64,000 nt of DNA from Cyanobacteria bacterium UBA3301 (GCA_002361485.1 DESZ01000025.1:124001-188000); one strand, 5' to 3'; shown: positions 1-9,249, numbered from the stretch's first letter. A program made the numbers and translations. The notes: generated from the letters alone by a model not told the origin.

Positions 1-473
1 TTATTATAGAAACAGAAGAAGCTATTAATGATCAAGATGAAGATATTGAAATAACAAAATATCTTTTGAAATTAAAAAATGCGGATAAGAATGATTTCAC
101 CGCAAATTATGAAATATTGCCACAAAATATTGCAACAAGCGGTACTTGGTTAAACGATGTATTGGCTCAAGGTATAGTTACAATGCAAAAAGCAGGGATT
201 ACACGTACGACAAGTGATGATAAATTCAAATGGTCTGACATCATATATACAAACGCGACAGATATTATTACCGAAGAAAATTCCGAAGCAATAGCAAAGG
301 CCGAAGCAAAATATTCTCAAATATTATCAGATATTGATTCTCAAGATAAGAGATATCAAATGCAAATAAGAAGTCTTGATTCGGAACATAACGCGCTTCA
401 AACAGAATATAATTCTGTAAAATCTGCTGTGGATAAAAATGTTGATCGCTCTTTCAAAGTCTTCCAGGGATAG
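1..473 (+). CDS. Hypothetical coiled-coil protein, 5'-truncated by the window edge
   Basis: The reading frame is open from base 3 and has no stop before 471-473, so this is the C-terminal end of a longer protein whose start lies outside the window; the TTG at 66 is internal. About 157 residues are visible. The first part is acidic. The last 60 residues, from roughly AEAKYSQIL onward, are rich in charged heptad-like positions and should form a coiled coil ending in DKNVDRSFKVFQG. I recognise no catalytic motif. The 125 bases that follow are not coding and lead to the convergent emrB. Function unknown; existence as a gene is well supported by the uninterrupted frame. Confidence 0.75.
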   Translation, partial: IIETEEAINDQDEDIEITKYLLKLKNADKNDFTANYEILPQNIATSGTWLNDVLAQGIVTMQKAGITRTTSDDKFKWSDIIYTNATDIITEENSEAIAKAEAKYSQILSDIDSQDKRYQMQIRSLDSEHNALQTEYNSVKSAVDKNVDRSFKVFQG

Positions 474-599
474 GGGTAATTTAGATGCATAGATGATAGG
501 ATGCATAGTCTGTTATTACAGAAGCACAGAAGGTAAGAGGACATGAAGTCGCGCAGGACAGGCTTTTTATTAATGGAAAATAAAAACAGAACATCTAAA

Positions 600-2162
600 T
601 TAACGGCTTTTACTTTTTTTGAATAAAAATAATAGCGGGATTAAAACAAAACACAAAATTCCGAATATTCTGAAAGAATCCATAAATGCCCACAATGTTG
701 CTTGTTTAAGCAAAGTCCCGTATTGTGCATATTGTGCCATGTGTTGAGCTACATCTGCGCTTGTATATTGCATTAGCGCGCCTGTCGTTGCTTGAACTCT
801 TTCCATATATACAGGGTTTAAATCACTTAATTTTCCGACCATCATATATTGATGAGCCTGTGCAAATCGTGTTAAAAATGTTGCAACTAAAGATGTTCCG
901 ATGGCACCGCCGATATTTTTAAACAAATTCTGCAACCCTGAAGCGTTTGTCATTTGTTGATTGGATAAGGTTTCCATAGATAGATTTATGATAGGAATCA
1001 TTGATAAGCCCATTCCCATACCCATCAAGTAGTTTGGTATCATAATATTTATTGTCGCTATTTGTAAGTTCAAAAATCCAAAAAATAATCCTGCAGTACC
1101 AATTAAGGTCAAACCTGCAATAACCATTTTTCTTTTATCAACAATATCTGCAATAAATGCGCAAATTATCATAGAGGTTAAACTTCCCAAACCGCGAGGC
1201 ATCATGGATAAACCGCTCAAAAATGCAGTATAGCCCATCATACTTTGCAAGAATTGAGGCAAAATCGCAATAGATGCGTACAAAACAGACATCATTACAA
1301 CCTGAATGAAAGTTCCTATTATAAACTCTTTATTTTTAAATACGCTGATATCAACAAGTGTATTTTTTCTGACAATTTGGGATACAAAAAATCCGATAGC
1401 AGCAAAGCAGGAAATTGTAAATACCCAGCAAATCCAAGTGGCATTGAACCAATCGGCATTATTTCCCTTATCAAAAAATACTTGTAAACAGATTAGCCAC
1501 AGTGATAACAATCCAAAACCGAGCCAATCCATTTTAACGCCTTTTACTCGCTGAGCATAAGGCGGATTGAATAACAAGTCCTTAGCCATAACAGCGGCAA
1601 TACATCCTACGGGTACATTTATAAAAAATACCCATGGCCAGGTCCAATTGTCAGTAATCCAACCGCCAAGCATAGGGCCTACAATCGGAGCAAGGATTAC
1701 TCCCATTCCGAAAAGAGCCATTGCTGTTCCTCGTCGTTCTTTAGGAAAACTTTCCATCATAATTGCTTGAGATAAAGGAACAATGCCCCCTCCGCCAGCA
1801 CCTTGAAGAACTCTGTAAAATACCATTTGCCCTAAACTTGTTGCGGTACCGCAAAGAAGTGAAGCAATGGTGAACAGCAAAATACTTATGATATAAAAAT
1901 TTTTTCGCCCGAAATATTTCGAGAAAAAGTCAACCGAAGGAATTATTATACCCGAAGAAATCAAATAACTGGTCAATATCCAAATACTTTCATCCCTTGT
2001 TGCGGAAAAACTTCCTGCCATGTGCGGCAAGGCAACGTTTGCAATGGTTCCGTCCATGACAAACACAAAGCAAGCCAATAAAACCGGAGCGCATGACAGC
2101 CACGGATTTTTTGGCAGATATTTATTTTCATCATCGTCTTGTTGTATTGCTTGAACTGACAT
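600..2162 (-). CDS. emrB: EmrB/QacA-type MFS drug efflux transporter (DHA2 family, 14 TM)
   Basis: This 520-residue protein is an inner-membrane proton-driven drug exporter of the DHA2 family. Known family motifs are visible: ANVALPHMAGSF in the first membrane segment, SYLISSGIIIP in the second, a FGRK loop, and RVLQGAGGGGIVPLSQAIMME followed by GPMLGGWITDNWTWPWVFFI in segments 4-6. The length and hydrophobic pattern fit 14 transmembrane helices. It starts 2 bases after the emrA stop, so it is probably translationally coupled, and it has no strong ribosome site of its own. With EmrA and the divergent TolC-like channel it would make a tripartite pump. A paralogue without a partner lies at 15850-17409. 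Confidence 0.93.
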   Translation of the reverse strand: MSVQAIQQDDDENKYLPKNPWLSCAPVLLACFVFVMDGTIANVALPHMAGSFSATRDESIWILTSYLISSGIIIPSVDFFSKYFGRKNFYIISILLFTIASLLCGTATSLGQMVFYRVLQGAGGGGIVPLSQAIMMESFPKERRGTAMALFGMGVILAPIVGPMLGGWITDNWTWPWVFFINVPVGCIAAVMAKDLLFNPPYAQRVKGVKMDWLGFGLLSLWLICLQVFFDKGNNADWFNATWICWVFTISCFAAIGFFVSQIVRKNTLVDISVFKNKEFIIGTFIQVVMMSVLYASIAILPQFLQSMMGYTAFLSGLSMMPRGLGSLTSMIICAFIADIVDKRKMVIAGLTLIGTAGLFFGFLNLQIATINIMIPNYLMGMGMGLSMIPIINLSMETLSNQQMTNASGLQNLFKNIGGAIGTSLVATFLTRFAQAHQYMMVGKLSDLNPVYMERVQATTGALMQYTSADVAQHMAQYAQYGTLLKQATLWAFMDSFRIFGILCFVLIPLLFLFKKSKSR

Positions 2163-2164
2163 TT

Positions 2165-3169
2165 TTATTTAACTTTAACTTTCGGTACTACTGACATCCC
2201 GGGAACAATATTATATTCTTCCGGATCAATTTTTTCCGTAAATATGATTTTTACAGGGATTCTTTGTACAATTTTTACAAATGAGCCGACAGCGTTTTCA
2301 GGCGGGAATAAACTTGATTTAGCTCCTGATGCTCTTTGAATACTGTCAATTTGACCTTTAAAAACATGATTTGGGTATGTGTCAACTTTTATATCAACTT
2401 TTTGTCCCGGTTTCATGTGTCTTAATTGGTTTTCTTTAAAGTTTGCAACAACCCAAACTTTTTCAGGCACTAAAGTAAATAATGGCGAACCGACATTGAC
2501 ATACATACCTTTTTCAACCCGACGTGAAGATACTGTTCCTGATTGAGGAGCATATATTTTAGTATAAGATAAGTCTAATTCTGCTTTATCTTTAGCTGCT
2601 TTTGCGGTTAATAAGTTCGCATCGGCAACGGTTTTACCGTTATTATCCGAAAACAAAGCTTGTTGAGCTTGGGTCAAACCTGCTTTTGCTCCGTCATATT
2701 TTACTTGTGCCGCATCTAAAGTTTGTTTTGAAACAGCTCCCTGTTCATACAAATTTGTGTATCTTTCTAAATCTTTTTTTGCCAATTCAATATTTGATTC
2801 TGATGCTTTTAGATTTGCTTTTGCATTGGCTTGGTCGAATTTGATTTTTTCATAATTTGCGTTAGCCTGCGCAAGTTTAACTTTATAATCCGCATCATCA
2901 ATTATGGCAACCAAATCACCCGCATTGACTTTTTGGTTATCTGTTACATAAACTTCCAATATTTCACCCGAAACCTTTGGTGCAACATTTACTGTTGTTG
3001 TTTCTACATATGCATCATCCGTTGATACATATTGCATTTCTTTTACAAGGTAAAACACTGCAAATATCGCCAAAATTATTAATAGTACGAAGGCAATTTT
3101 TCTTTTTATTTTTTTTGACGGTTTTTTTGTTTTTTCTGCTGTTTGGTGTTCAATGTTTTGTTCTTCCAT
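2165..3169 (-). CDS. emrA: EmrA/HlyD-type membrane fusion protein of a drug efflux pump
   Basis: The 334-residue protein has a lysine-rich cytoplasmic N-terminus, one membrane helix at about residues 26-43, and then the periplasmic adaptor fold. Diagnostic segments are STDDAYVETTTVNVAPKVSG (lipoyl half-motif), a long helical hairpin around residues 100-190, DLSYTKIYAPQSGTVSSR (second lipoyl half) and a beta-barrel with LVPEKVWVVANFKE. An AGAGG ribosome site precedes the start. It sits 12 bases after marR and 2 bases before emrB in one operon. The family links an inner-membrane exporter to a TolC channel. The single N-terminal anchor and pairing with a DHA2 transporter favour EmrA over RND-type adaptors. 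Confidence 0.92.
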   Translation of the reverse strand: MEEQNIEHQTAEKTKKPSKKIKRKIAFVLLIILAIFAVFYLVKEMQYVSTDDAYVETTTVNVAPKVSGEILEVYVTDNQKVNAGDLVAIIDDADYKVKLAQANANYEKIKFDQANAKANLKASESNIELAKKDLERYTNLYEQGAVSKQTLDAAQVKYDGAKAGLTQAQQALFSDNNGKTVADANLLTAKAAKDKAELDLSYTKIYAPQSGTVSSRRVEKGMYVNVGSPLFTLVPEKVWVVANFKENQLRHMKPGQKVDIKVDTYPNHVFKGQIDSIQRASGAKSSLFPPENAVGSFVKIVQRIPVKIIFTEKIDPEEYNIVPGMSVVPKVKVK

Positions 3170-3181
3170 ATTTTAACCTCT

Positions 3182-3649
3182 TTATATATTCATTTCTACT
3201 TCTTTTTCTAAACCTTGTTTGAACTTTATTATACTTGCTTCCAATTGTTCGATATCCGCTTGGGATAAAAATTCAGGCAAATTATTCATATATTCTTTTA
3301 AAAGTTTTGTTGCTCTTTCAAGAACGGTCTTACCTTCTTTTGTAAGTTTCATTTTTCGTACAAGCCTATTATTTTTTGTATCCGCAAAACGAGTTATATA
3401 ATTTTTATCTTCCAATGTATTCAAAATTCTGCCTGTTGATGGTCTGTCTTTTAAAATCAATTTGGCCAAATCTCTCTGACAGATTTCATCATACAATGAT
3501 ATTGTATCAAGTGTTGCAAATTCTTCCAACGATAAAGGCATATTCAATTTTTGAAATACCTGATTTCCAAGATACCTGCAGTATTTCGCTGTTTGCTCAA
3601 TTTTATAATAGAGTGAATTTATATAGTGTTTGTCTTGCGCAATTTTCAT
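3182..3649 (-). CDS. MarR-family transcriptional regulator, probable repressor of the efflux operon
   Basis: A 155-residue winged-helix regulator. I place the start at the ATG of 3647-3649 (MKIAQDKHY), which has an AGAG-type ribosome site. An upstream in-frame ATG at 3724 would run through the operator and add an implausible hydrophobic N-terminus. The DNA-binding part is seen in QRDLAKLILKDRPSTGRIL (recognition helix) and the wing with NRLVRKMKLTKEG, which is the MarR signature with D/R positions conserved. It is the first gene of the marR-emrA-emrB operon. A perfect palindrome 25 bases upstream of its start is the expected autoregulatory operator. The ligand is unknown. Confidence 0.9.
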   Translation of the reverse strand: MKIAQDKHYINSLYYKIEQTAKYCRYLGNQVFQKLNMPLSLEEFATLDTISLYDEICQRDLAKLILKDRPSTGRILNTLEDKNYITRFADTKNNRLVRKMKLTKEGKTVLERATKLLKEYMNNLPEFLSQADIEQLEASIIKFKQGLEKEVEMNI

Positions 3650-3673
3650 TTTAATCTCTGTTACAAAAATAAT

Positions 3674-3691
3674 TTGTTGCATTTGCAACAA
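3674..3691. promoter_or_regulatory. Probable MarR operator between marR and tolC
   Basis: The sequence is a perfect inverted repeat of two 8-base arms, TTGTTGCA and TGCAACAA, with a 2-base TT spacer. It lies in the 108-base divergent gap between the MarR start (3649) and the TolC-like start (3758). MarR dimers typically bind 16-20 base palindromes of this form near their own promoter. Binding here would be positioned to control both directions. That MarR binds it is inference. Confidence 0.75.
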
Positions 3692-3757
3692 TATTATGCT
3701 AACATACTGATATATAAATTGCAAGAAAAATTTTTTAAAGTAAGAGGAAATAAAGCA

Positions 3758-5155
3758 TTGAAAAAGAAATTATTAGCAACAATATTAGCCGTATTAGTTT
3801 TAAGTGAATTTGCGCCTATGGCGTTAGCTGTAAAAAATACCAAAACCAATGAACCTAAAAAAATGTCTATATCAAAGACACATAAATTAAGACAAAAAAG
3901 TGATGAATTCAAATATGAATATATAAATTATGATTGGTGGAAAAACTTTAATGACCCTATTTTAACCGGCTATATTGATAGAGCAATAAAAAATAATTAT
4001 AACCTGAAAATGGCGACAATTGCTGTTGATGAATATTATCAGGCAATAAAAATTCAATTTGCAAATGAATTACCTCAAGCTATGGCAGGTTTTTCGCCCG
4101 CTTATGTAAAAAATAGCGGATTTAATAATGCGGATTGGAGTTTTGCGCTTCCTGCATTAGTAAATTATGAAGCTGATATTTTCTTAAAAAATCACGACAA
4201 GACAAAGGCGGCAAAAAAAGAATACGAACAATCTTTACAGGATGAAAGAGCCGCATATATTGCAATAGCATCTGCTGTGGGTACGTGCTATTTGAATGTT
4301 GTAAAGCTTGATAAGATGATTGAATTGCAGGAAGAAATTGTAGAAGACAGAAAAATTATTTATGATTTGATGCTATTAAGAAATAAAGAAGGTTTGACTT
4401 CGACGGCTGATACCGTAAAAGCAAATAAAGCATATATTTCCGGCCAAACTACATTAACCGAGTATAAAAAACAAAGAAATATATTGCTCAATCAATTATG
4501 TGTGTTAATTGGTGAAAACCCGAATAAAGCCGATACTGTTTCAAGAATTTCTTATGAAAACTTAAATTATAACAGCGAAATTCCTCAAGCAATCGCATCG
4601 GAAATTATAGAACAACGACCTGATTACATCAAAGCCGAACAAATGATTGAAAAAGCCGGAATTGATGTAAGAGTAGCCAAAAAGGAATTTTTACCGTCAA
4701 TAAATTTAACAGGTGTTGCTATATTTTTATCAAGTGAAATCGGCAGTCTTTTAACTACAAGAACAGCTCTTGCAGCATTGGCAGGCGCTATCAATATGCC
4801 GTTATTTACGGGCGGAAGAAGGAGAGCCAATTTAAGACTTAAAAAAGACGAATTTGAAAGAGTTTTAAATAATTATTATCAAACGAACTTGACAGCAATT
4901 CAAGAAGTAAATGATGCGTTGACTATAATAAAGCATGATGATAGAAAATATCAGGATACAAAAGCTCAAGCACAATTAGAACGCAGAGATTACGGCTTTA
5001 ATGAAGCAAGTTATAATCAAGGTGTTTTATCAAAACTTGATTTAATCCAAATGAAAGAAAACGTTCTTTCAACCGATAAGCTTGTGGCAGACCAAAAAAT
5101 AAATTGTCTTGTTGATTATATCGGATTATATAAAGCCGTTGGCAGTCAATTATAA
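3758..5155 (+). CDS. TolC-family outer-membrane efflux channel (RND/NodT-like OMF)
   Basis: I choose the TTG at 3758 as start because it follows an AAGAGG ribosome site and gives a good Sec signal peptide (KKKLLATILAVLVLSEF, cleaved after MALA). The 465-residue product has two OEP repeats. NYDWWKNFNDPILTGYIDRA at the mature N-terminus is the typical W..F.DP.L opening. ASAVGTCYLNVVK and TAIQEVNDALT are the paired coiled-coil helices, and NMPLFTGGRRRANLR is the conserved turn before the second half. It is divergent from marR-emrA-emrB and likely shares their operator. It would provide the outer-membrane duct of the pump. No lipobox cysteine is present, unlike many NodT proteins. Confidence 0.9.
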   Translation: MKKKLLATILAVLVLSEFAPMALAVKNTKTNEPKKMSISKTHKLRQKSDEFKYEYINYDWWKNFNDPILTGYIDRAIKNNYNLKMATIAVDEYYQAIKIQFANELPQAMAGFSPAYVKNSGFNNADWSFALPALVNYEADIFLKNHDKTKAAKKEYEQSLQDERAAYIAIASAVGTCYLNVVKLDKMIELQEEIVEDRKIIYDLMLLRNKEGLTSTADTVKANKAYISGQTTLTEYKKQRNILLNQLCVLIGENPNKADTVSRISYENLNYNSEIPQAIASEIIEQRPDYIKAEQMIEKAGIDVRVAKKEFLPSINLTGVAIFLSSEIGSLLTTRTALAALAGAINMPLFTGGRRRANLRLKKDEFERVLNNYYQTNLTAIQEVNDALTIIKHDDRKYQDTKAQAQLERRDYGFNEASYNQGVLSKLDLIQMKENVLSTDKLVADQKINCLVDYIGLYKAVGSQL

Positions 5156-5240
5156 TAAATATTCTTACAGTATTGAAGGACTATTGCTTTTTTAGTTCAA
5201 TAATATTATAATTACTAATGTTAAGAGAAAAGAAAGAGTA

Positions 5241-6584
5241 ATGGACAGTCCCGCGTTAAATACTATTATTGTAAATTGGATTATAGTTTTTTTATTGTTA
5301 CTTGTTAATGCCTTTTTTGTAGCAGCCGAATTTGCGGTAGTCAGAGCCCGTAAAGCAAAGATTGAGCAATTGAATAAAGAAGGTAATATTGATGCAAAAC
5401 TTGCTCTGAAAGCTTTGGAAGATGTTAATGTCTTTATTGCGGCAGTACAGGTTGGTGTTACGATAGCAAGTATCGGTATAGGTTGGTTTGGTTCACCGAC
5501 TGTTGAAAAGATGCTTGCTCCGATTTTGACAAATGTTGGAGAAGCACATACATATATTGCTCAGACTGTAACTGCTATTATTGCATTTTTGTTTATTACA
5601 TTTTTGCATGTTGTAATAGGCGAACAGGTTCCAAAATGTATTGCTCTGCAATTCCCTGAAAAAATAGCTCTTGTTGTTGCAAAGCCGATGGATGTTTTTA
5701 TGGCAATATCAAGGCCGTTTGTTTGGTTATTAAACCATACTTGCAACGGAATATTAAAACTGTTCAGAATACCTGTTAATTCTTCATTAAGAACGGTTCA
5801 CACAATAGACGATTTGGATTTATTGGTAGAAACAAGTTATGACGAAGGTGTTATAAACGAAACAGAAAAAGATATGTATCATAACATGTTTCAGTTCTCT
5901 GATTTGACAGCGCATGAAGTTATGACCCCAAGAACAGATATGATTTGCGTTCCGAAAGAAATGCCTATTGAAGAATTAAATAAACTTGCATCGGAAAATC
6001 AATATACCCGTTATCCTGTCTATGATGGTGATATTGACCATATAACAGGTTTGGTGCATGTAAAAGATTTGTTTATGCTTTCCCTAAATAATGAAAATAG
6101 GCCGATTGAAGAAATTCAAAGAGAAATACAATTAGTTCCGGAAACCGTAACGTTAGATAATCTGGTAAAAATATTCAAAAAAACAAGAAGTCAAATGGCG
6201 GTTGTTGTTGACGAGTTTGGCGGAACGTCAGGGATAATTACATTAGAAGATGTTTTAGAAGAAATTTTCGGAGATGTTCAGGATGAATTTGATATTGATG
6301 AAGAAACAGATATCGAAGAAATTGCACCGAACCAATATCTTGCAAACGGTACAATGCGTTTAGATGAACTTGCAAAATATTTTGACATCCCTGTTGAAGA
6401 TTTGGAAGTCGAAGATGTTGATACGATTGCAGGGCTTGTAATTAAAGAACTTGAACGTATTGCGGAAGTTGGCGATTCCGTTTCGTATGGTTTGTTTGAT
6501 TTTACGGTAAAAGAGATTGACGGGGCAAGAATAACAAAGATTTTACTAACCAAAAAAGAACCTGAACCAACTGAAGAGGTTTAA
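5241..6584 (+). CDS. CorC/HlyC-family CNNM-CBS membrane protein (hemolysin family, putative cation transporter)
   Basis: The 447-residue protein has the three-part architecture of the family. An N-terminal DUF21/CNNM membrane domain (about residues 1-200) contains VNAFFVAAEFAVVRARKAKI and HVVIGEQVPKCIAL. A CBS pair (about 215-340) contains VMTPRTDMICVP and AVVVDEFGGTSGIITLEDVL. A C-terminal CorC_HlyC domain with EEIAPNQYLANGTMRLDEL completes it. Homologues export or sense Mg2+/Co2+ and are often misnamed hemolysins. A TATAAT-like box near 5208 and a weak AAAGAG ribosome site precede it. purB starts 3 bases after its stop, so the two are probably cotranscribed. Confidence 0.92.
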   Translation: MDSPALNTIIVNWIIVFLLLLVNAFFVAAEFAVVRARKAKIEQLNKEGNIDAKLALKALEDVNVFIAAVQVGVTIASIGIGWFGSPTVEKMLAPILTNVGEAHTYIAQTVTAIIAFLFITFLHVVIGEQVPKCIALQFPEKIALVVAKPMDVFMAISRPFVWLLNHTCNGILKLFRIPVNSSLRTVHTIDDLDLLVETSYDEGVINETEKDMYHNMFQFSDLTAHEVMTPRTDMICVPKEMPIEELNKLASENQYTRYPVYDGDIDHITGLVHVKDLFMLSLNNENRPIEEIQREIQLVPETVTLDNLVKIFKKTRSQMAVVVDEFGGTSGIITLEDVLEEIFGDVQDEFDIDEETDIEEIAPNQYLANGTMRLDELAKYFDIPVEDLEVEDVDTIAGLVIKELERIAEVGDSVSYGLFDFTVKEIDGARITKILLTKKEPEPTEEV

Positions 6585-6587
6585 AAA

Positions 6588-7880
6588 ATGATTGATAGAT
6601 ATTCAAGAGAGGAAATGGCGCAAATTTGGGAATTAAATTCCAAGTTTGATTATTATTTAAAGGTTGAATTAGCTGTTTGTGATGCTTATGCACAAGTCGG
6701 ACAAATTTCAACGGATATAGCTTGTCAAATAAGACAAAAAGCGCATTTTACGGTAGAAAGAATCGATGAAATTGAACGCGAAGTAAAACATGATGTCATT
6801 GCATTCTTAACCTGTGTGAATGAGAGCTTGGGCGATTTAGGAAGATATGTTCATGTAGGGATGACAAGTTCTGATGTTATAGACACGGCATTTGCACTTC
6901 AAATTCAAGATAGCGGGAAAATTATTTTAAAAGATTTTGATAAAGTTATTGGGACTTTAAAAAATCTCGCAAAAGAGAATAAATATACTCAATGCATAGG
7001 GCGTTCGCATGGAGTACATGCGGAAGTTACAACTTTTGGCGTAAAACTTTGTAATTGGATTGATATTTTGGAAAGACAAAAAGATAATTTTACCCATGCA
7101 TTAGAACAAATCAGAGTAGGACAAATATCAGGACCTGTCGGAACTTACAGTAATATTTCTCCTGAAATAGAGGAAATTACCTGTAAAAATCTTAATTTAA
7201 AACCTGCAAGAATTTCTACTCAAGTGATTGCAAGAGATTATCATGCTTACTTTATGCAATCTCTGGCTTTGATTGCAAGCGTTATAGAACAATTTGCAAC
7301 AGAGATAAGACACTTGCAAAGAACGGAAGTTTTAGAGCTTGAAGAAGGTTTTTCAAAAGGTCAAAAAGGCTCATCAGCAATGCCTCATAAGAAGAATCCT
7401 GTTTTGAGTGAAAATTTATGCGGATTATCAAGAGTTGTAAGAGCAAATTCGATTGCTGCGTTGGAAAATATTCCGCTATGGCATGAAAGGGATATTTCTC
7501 ATTCATCCGCAGAAAGAATAATTTTCCCTGACAGTTTGATATTAGTTGATTTTATGCTTAATCGATTTAATAATATTATGGAAAATATTGTTATTCATAA
7601 AGATAATATGTTGAAACATACAAATGAATTTGGCGGAATTGTTTATTCGCAAAAAGCACTTTTAACTCTTGTTGCCAAAGGTTTATCAAGAGAAGATGCA
7701 TATAAAATTGTTCAGCGGAACGCCTTGAATGCATTTACAAATAACGGGGATTTCAGGGCAAATCTTGAAAAAGATGAAGAAGCCGAAAAACTTTTGAATA
7801 CTGAAGATATAAATAATATTTTTGACCCGCAAGCATTTTTAAATAATATTGATGAAATATTTCATAAATTTGGAATCTAG
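6588..7880 (+). CDS. purB: Adenylosuccinate lyase
   Basis: This 430-residue enzyme acts twice in purine synthesis, splitting fumarate from SAICAR and from adenylosuccinate. The start MIDRYSREEMAQIW is typical of the bacterial short form. The catalytic and substrate sites are visible: TSSDVIDTAFALQ, the histidine region GRSHGVHAEVTTFG, and the fumarase/aspartase superfamily signature GSSAMPHKKNP near residue 265, carrying the mobile catalytic serine loop. Length matches the tetrameric family. It follows the CorC-type gene by 3 bases, with a purine-rich stretch at the end of that gene as its ribosome site. No purine riboswitch is seen. Confidence 0.96.
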   Translation: MIDRYSREEMAQIWELNSKFDYYLKVELAVCDAYAQVGQISTDIACQIRQKAHFTVERIDEIEREVKHDVIAFLTCVNESLGDLGRYVHVGMTSSDVIDTAFALQIQDSGKIILKDFDKVIGTLKNLAKENKYTQCIGRSHGVHAEVTTFGVKLCNWIDILERQKDNFTHALEQIRVGQISGPVGTYSNISPEIEEITCKNLNLKPARISTQVIARDYHAYFMQSLALIASVIEQFATEIRHLQRTEVLELEEGFSKGQKGSSAMPHKKNPVLSENLCGLSRVVRANSIAALENIPLWHERDISHSSAERIIFPDSLILVDFMLNRFNNIMENIVIHKDNMLKHTNEFGGIVYSQKALLTLVAKGLSREDAYKIVQRNALNAFTNNGDFRANLEKDEEAEKLLNTEDINNIFDPQAFLNNIDEIFHKFGI

Positions 7881-7917
7881 GACAAAAAATTTTTTTATAT
7901 GGTTTAAATAATCAAAT

Positions 7918-8529
7918 ATGAAAATACATAGAATAAAACTCAATGTGTTTGATAAATTTCGTATGAAGCAATGGAGGGAGGTTAATGATATCCCGCCTTA
8001 TATTAATGCGTCTTATGTCGGTACAACGGGCGTAAAAGAATTACAGTTTCCGGCGTATACCTGCAAACACGGCAATTATCCCGATATTACAAAAGCATCA
8101 ATACAATATGAGGAAGAAATTTTACAGGAATTGAAGGATATTCGCAAAAAACCGTTTGGATACATAAGGGCTTTATGGCATATGTCCCAGCAATTAGGTA
8201 CGGGTGAACCTTGGGATTCAAAATTTATGCCTCAATTCCCCGGAAGAAATTCCAAAGGTCAGGTGCAATATGCAAAATATAAGGATACAATAGTTTCTGC
8301 TAGTGATTTATCAAATATCATTTACGGTCATATTTGTGCATATATGAAGCTTCCAAAATGTGTTGCTCAGTTTATGGCAAGATTGGATGCCTGCGGAATA
8401 ACTGAAATTATAACAAAAAAAAGATTTCCCGATATGCATTTGCTAAAATTCAAAGATACTCCGCAGGATCAAAAAGCTATAGCACGGGGAGTAGTAGAAT
8501 TTGATGCAGGGAATTATCGTTTGCGATAA
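7918..8529 (+). CDS. Hypothetical protein, possibly related to polymorphic-toxin type 44 domains
   Basis: I do not recognise this 203-residue protein with certainty. It has no signal peptide or membrane helix. The centre contains a WDSKF segment near residue 100, followed by YAKYKDTIVSASDLSNIIYG near residue 120. This resembles the WDxK....GN.NYG pattern I associate with Ntox44-type peptidase-like toxin domains, but key positions differ and no immunity gene is obvious next to it. The start has no clear Shine-Dalgarno sequence; an AT-rich TTTAAAT box lies close upstream. It could equally be a phage-like or housekeeping protein of unknown role. A weak hairpin follows the stop and the next gene is convergent. 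Confidence 0.6.
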   Translation: MKIHRIKLNVFDKFRMKQWREVNDIPPYINASYVGTTGVKELQFPAYTCKHGNYPDITKASIQYEEEILQELKDIRKKPFGYIRALWHMSQQLGTGEPWDSKFMPQFPGRNSKGQVQYAKYKDTIVSASDLSNIIYGHICAYMKLPKCVAQFMARLDACGITEIITKKRFPDMHLLKFKDTPQDQKAIARGVVEFDAGNYRLR

Positions 8530-8535
8530 CAGATA

Positions 8536-8556
8536 AATAAGTCCAAACTTATTTTT
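8536..8556 (+). terminator. Weak hairpin terminator after the 7918 gene
   Basis: AATAAG and CTTATT pair around a TCCAAA loop and are followed by a T run. The short A/T stem makes it a weak terminator, placed between two convergent genes and overlapping the end of the minus-strand one. Confidence 0.45.
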
Positions 8557-9166
8557 TATTTATACTGTTGAACCATTTAACATAATCAAAAATATCCTGA
8601 TATCTTTTATAGCTGTGTTTTGACGGATATTTAAAGCACAGCCCTACGCATTCATCTTGCTCAAAGCCGGGGATATACACCGCAGAACGGATATTTGGAT
8701 ATTTTATATGTGTAAATACTATTTTGTTTTTATACGGCAATTTATCAAATTCAATTAGATCTTCTTTTGTGCAGCCATCTCTATCTGTCATAAGAAAAAA
8801 TATATTGCTTTTATTTATTCTTGTTTTTCTTTTGTTCCATTTTTCAAGAGCTTCTTGTTTTGTTTTAAAATGTGTAAAAAATATCTTTATATCTCCAAGA
8901 ATACCAACAGGATATTCAAAATCATTATCCGTATCAAATTTCATATCAAGATTTAAATAATAATCCATATTTTTTGCAAACATAATAAAATCTTTAGGGT
9001 ATAACCATAAATTAACAAACGGGGAATAATACGGTAAATTCAAATCTTTAAGCATAAACATACCATTACAATTTTGTGAAATTAAAGAAAAAGTTTTGTT
9101 TCTTAATCGTAATTGCATGTATTTTTTATATAAATGTTTTAGTATATCATCAAATATAATTTTCAT
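8549..9166 (-). CDS. DUF1919 family protein (exopolysaccharide-associated)
   Basis: The 205-residue protein matches the DUF1919 family. After a short helical start come SLISQNCNGMFMLKDLNLPY, then SPFVNLWLYPKDFIMFAKN, then YPVGILGDIKIFFTHF, EALEKWNKRKTRIN and a DRDGCTKEDLIEFDKLP segment, in that order. Members occur in capsule and exopolysaccharide gene clusters and are thought to act in polysaccharide modification, but the biochemical activity is not known to me. Here it stands alone, with no glycosyltransferase next to it. A GAGGA ribosome site precedes the ATG at 9166. The pfp gene upstream is separated by a strong terminator, so it is probably its own unit. Confidence 0.85.
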   Translation of the reverse strand: MKIIFDDILKHLYKKYMQLRLRNKTFSLISQNCNGMFMLKDLNLPYYSPFVNLWLYPKDFIMFAKNMDYYLNLDMKFDTDNDFEYPVGILGDIKIFFTHFKTKQEALEKWNKRKTRINKSNIFFLMTDRDGCTKEDLIEFDKLPYKNKIVFTHIKYPNIRSAVYIPGFEQDECVGLCFKYPSKHSYKRYQDIFDYVKWFNSINKK

Positions 9167-9199
9167 AAAGTATCCTCTATAGATATAATATCACAATAA

Positions 9200-9237
9200 A
9201 AAACAGGCTCGCTAAAAATTAGTGAACCTGTTTTTAT
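9200..9237 (-). terminator. Rho-independent terminator of pfp
   Basis: AAACAGG and CCTGTTT flank an inner TCGCTAA/TTAGTGA stem. On the minus strand the hairpin directly follows pfp and ends in a T run (complement of the A run before 9201). A T run on the other side would also allow function in the plus direction. Confidence 0.8.
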
Positions 9238-9249
9238 ATATATTACTTC

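Noticed and set aside
3626..3757. Longer N-terminus for the TolC-like protein from 3626
   Set aside because: It would overlap marR and the operator and place 44 residues before a perfect signal peptide; the TTG at 3758 has a ribosome site.
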